Shown: piece by piece, positions 21,061 to 22,334 of the stretch
How the letters are laid out: each line of letters begins with the position of its first letter
Position numbering within the stretch: the stretch's first letter is position 1
DNA from: Paramecium sonneborni
Taxonomy: Eukaryota > Ciliophora > Oligohymenophorea > Peniculida > Parameciidae
Direction of reading: 5' to 3'
DNA: 22,334 nucleotides
Assembly (NCBI GenBank): GCA_905182985.1
Contig: CAJJDN010000092.1
Coordinates: 18,229 to 40,562 of the forward strand
Notes under the pieces: generated by a model
Database searches by the model: none
Seen by the model: the letters and a program-made list of their open reading frames with translations, nothing else
What the model was told of the DNA's origin: nothing
Program-made: the position numbers and the translations under genes

Positions 21061-22334
21061 TCAATTCTACTTTATTTGCTATTCTTATTTACTTTCCAAA
21101 AAGAGACTTCCTTTAGATTTCAATAATGATCTTAAATCTATACCACAATGATTGATGAATTCTCCTTTGAAAATCAAAGCATCTTTTGCTTAAAATATAG
21201 CAAATTGGGAAATAAGCAGTGTAGTAATATTAGAGGTGCCTAAAATTAAATTAAAAATAATACTTTATATTAGAGAATTAATTTCATTAAAGGGAGTTTT
21301 GACTTCTGCTAAAATATCTGGTCCAATTTATTTTCCTGTTTCGATAGAGTTATCAAAAGTAGTTCCATGTTATAATGATGAGTGATTAACAGTATCAATC
21401 TTTTAGAAATTAAATTATTGTTTTTAAACGTTCCATAAACGGATTGAGTTATCACGGCTACCAGATGCTAATGTAATTCCGTTAGGGGAGAAGCATACTG
21501 ATAAGACCTTATTAATATGACCATCCAATTAGGCTTTTTATTATCCTGTCTTAACATCCCATAAACGAATAGATAAATCTCCACTACCAGATGCTAATGT
21601 GGTTCCATCAGGTGAAAAGCATACTGATAAGACCTTATTAATATGACCATTTAATTTGGCTTTTTTTTTCCTAGTCTTAACATCCCATAAACGAATAGAT
21701 AAATCTCCACTACCAGATGCTAATGTGGTTCCATCAGGCGAGAAGCATACCGATGAGACTGTACTAATATGACCATCTAATTTGGCTTTTTATTATCCTG
21801 TCTGTAAATCCCATAAACGGATTGACTTATCGTTACTACCAGAAGCTAAAGTAGTACCGTTGGGTGAAAAACATAATGAGTTGACATCATTTCTATGGCC
21901 AATTAATTCGGCTTTTGTTTCTCTTGTCTTAACATCCCATAAACGAATGGATTTATCTTCACTACCAGATGCTAAGGTAGTTCCATCAGGTGAGAAGCAT
22001 ACAGATAAGACTGAGTGAATATGACCATTCAATTGGGCTTTTTATTATTTAGTATTAATATCCCATAAACGGACAGACTTATCTCGACCACTAGATGCTA
22101 ATAGAATTCCATCAGGTGAGAAGCATAAAGAATTGACAGTATTCGTATGGCCATTCAATTTAGCAATTTATTACCCTGTCTTAACATCAAATAACCCGAT
22201 AGACTTATCTCCACCACCTGATGATAAAGTAGTTCCATCAGGTGAGAAGCATAATGATTGAACAAAATTACTATGACCATCCAATTTAGTTTGTTAAAAT
22301 CCTGTTTTCACATCCCATAGATGTATAAATGTAT
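21061..22334 (-). CDS. WD40-repeat protein, N-terminus beyond the window
   Basis: Open from the right edge to TGA at 21061-21063, about 423 residues in the window. It holds seven complete WD40 blades of 42 residues and the end of an eighth. Each has the form [32 protein letters not shown]. After the last blade comes a tail of about 115 residues including [31 protein letters not shown] and LFLES. I recall similar tails in other Paramecium WD proteins, though I cannot check this here. A 24-nt stretch at 21240-21263 (GT...TAG) could be an intron; it keeps frame either way. WD40 propellers are protein-binding scaffolds. With no other domain visible the partner cannot be named. Confidence 0.9.
21430..22300 (-). 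repeat. Tandem 126-bp WD40 units
   Basis: Units recur every 126 bp, recognisable on the plus strand by repeated gagaagcat and cccataaacg strings. Two neighbouring units (from 21551 and 21677) are identical over their first 62 bases, while other units differ at many positions. This points to recent duplication or gene conversion inside the array. Confidence 0.85.

Noticed and set aside
21782..22018. Plus-strand frame with a repetitive translation.
   Set aside because: Antisense of the WD40 repeats.
21430..22300. Regular 126-bp repeats considered as a CRISPR-like or satellite array.
   Set aside because: The units translate as canonical 42-residue WD40 blades in one open frame.
1..22334. Possible selenocysteine or Trp meaning for in-frame TGA.
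   Set aside because: All intact genes here end in TGA and contain none internally; no support for reassignment or a selenocysteine element was seen.

Overview
The window reads as nuclear DNA of a ciliate, almost certainly Paramecium (P. tetraurelia-like). It is very AT-rich. Long protein frames open only if TAA and TAG are read as glutamine and TGA is the sole stop. The frames are joined by introns of 21-29 nt that begin GT and mostly end TAG. Everything below uses that code. By eye I found no tRNA, rRNA, telomere repeat, CRISPR array or complete transposon.

Three genes look intact, all on the minus strand. (1) 4263-8322 encodes a secreted or surface cysteine-rich protein of about 1315 aa with a multi-pass membrane C-terminus and five inferred introns. 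(2) 12096-15100 encodes a P-type ATPase of the plasma-membrane Ca2+ pump type, about 931 aa with eight inferred introns. Its frame is intact, but several residues needed for ion binding and catalysis are replaced. (3) 21061-22334, cut by the window edge, encodes a WD40-repeat protein with a conserved-looking C-terminal tail.

Much of the rest looks like decayed coding DNA. 1852-2900 is a frameshifted DEAD-box RNA helicase of the DDX52/Rok1 type with degraded motifs. 1125-1550 (minus), 8470-9090 (minus) and 15617-20233 (plus) hold protein-like frames broken by single in-frame TGAs or frameshifts. 3428-4200 (minus) holds two small frames, one with a signal-peptide-like start. 9781-11488 holds an RCC1-like fragment inside a 1099-bp sequence present twice in tandem. 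The copies flank a single N, so this is probably an unmerged contig overlap and not a real duplication. 1-886 is coding-like, but its strand cannot be settled.

Layout: 1-886 unresolved; 887-3160 two gene relics; 3428-4200 small minus-strand frames; 4263-8322 surface protein; 8323-9248 relic and AT-rich spacer; 9249-11488 duplicated RCC1 fragment; 11788-12056 small coiled-coil-like frame; 12096-15100 ATPase; 15101-15616 spacer; 15617-20233 a long plus-strand run of broken frames; 20234-21060 spacer; 21061-end WD40 gene. No operon logic is expected in a ciliate. The genes share no obvious pathway, although the surface protein and the ATPase are both predicted membrane proteins. The strongest points for follow-up are the ATPase with missing catalytic residues, three inferred introns ending AAG where TAG is usual, and the density of TGA-interrupted frames, which is unusual for a compact Paramecium macronuclear genome.
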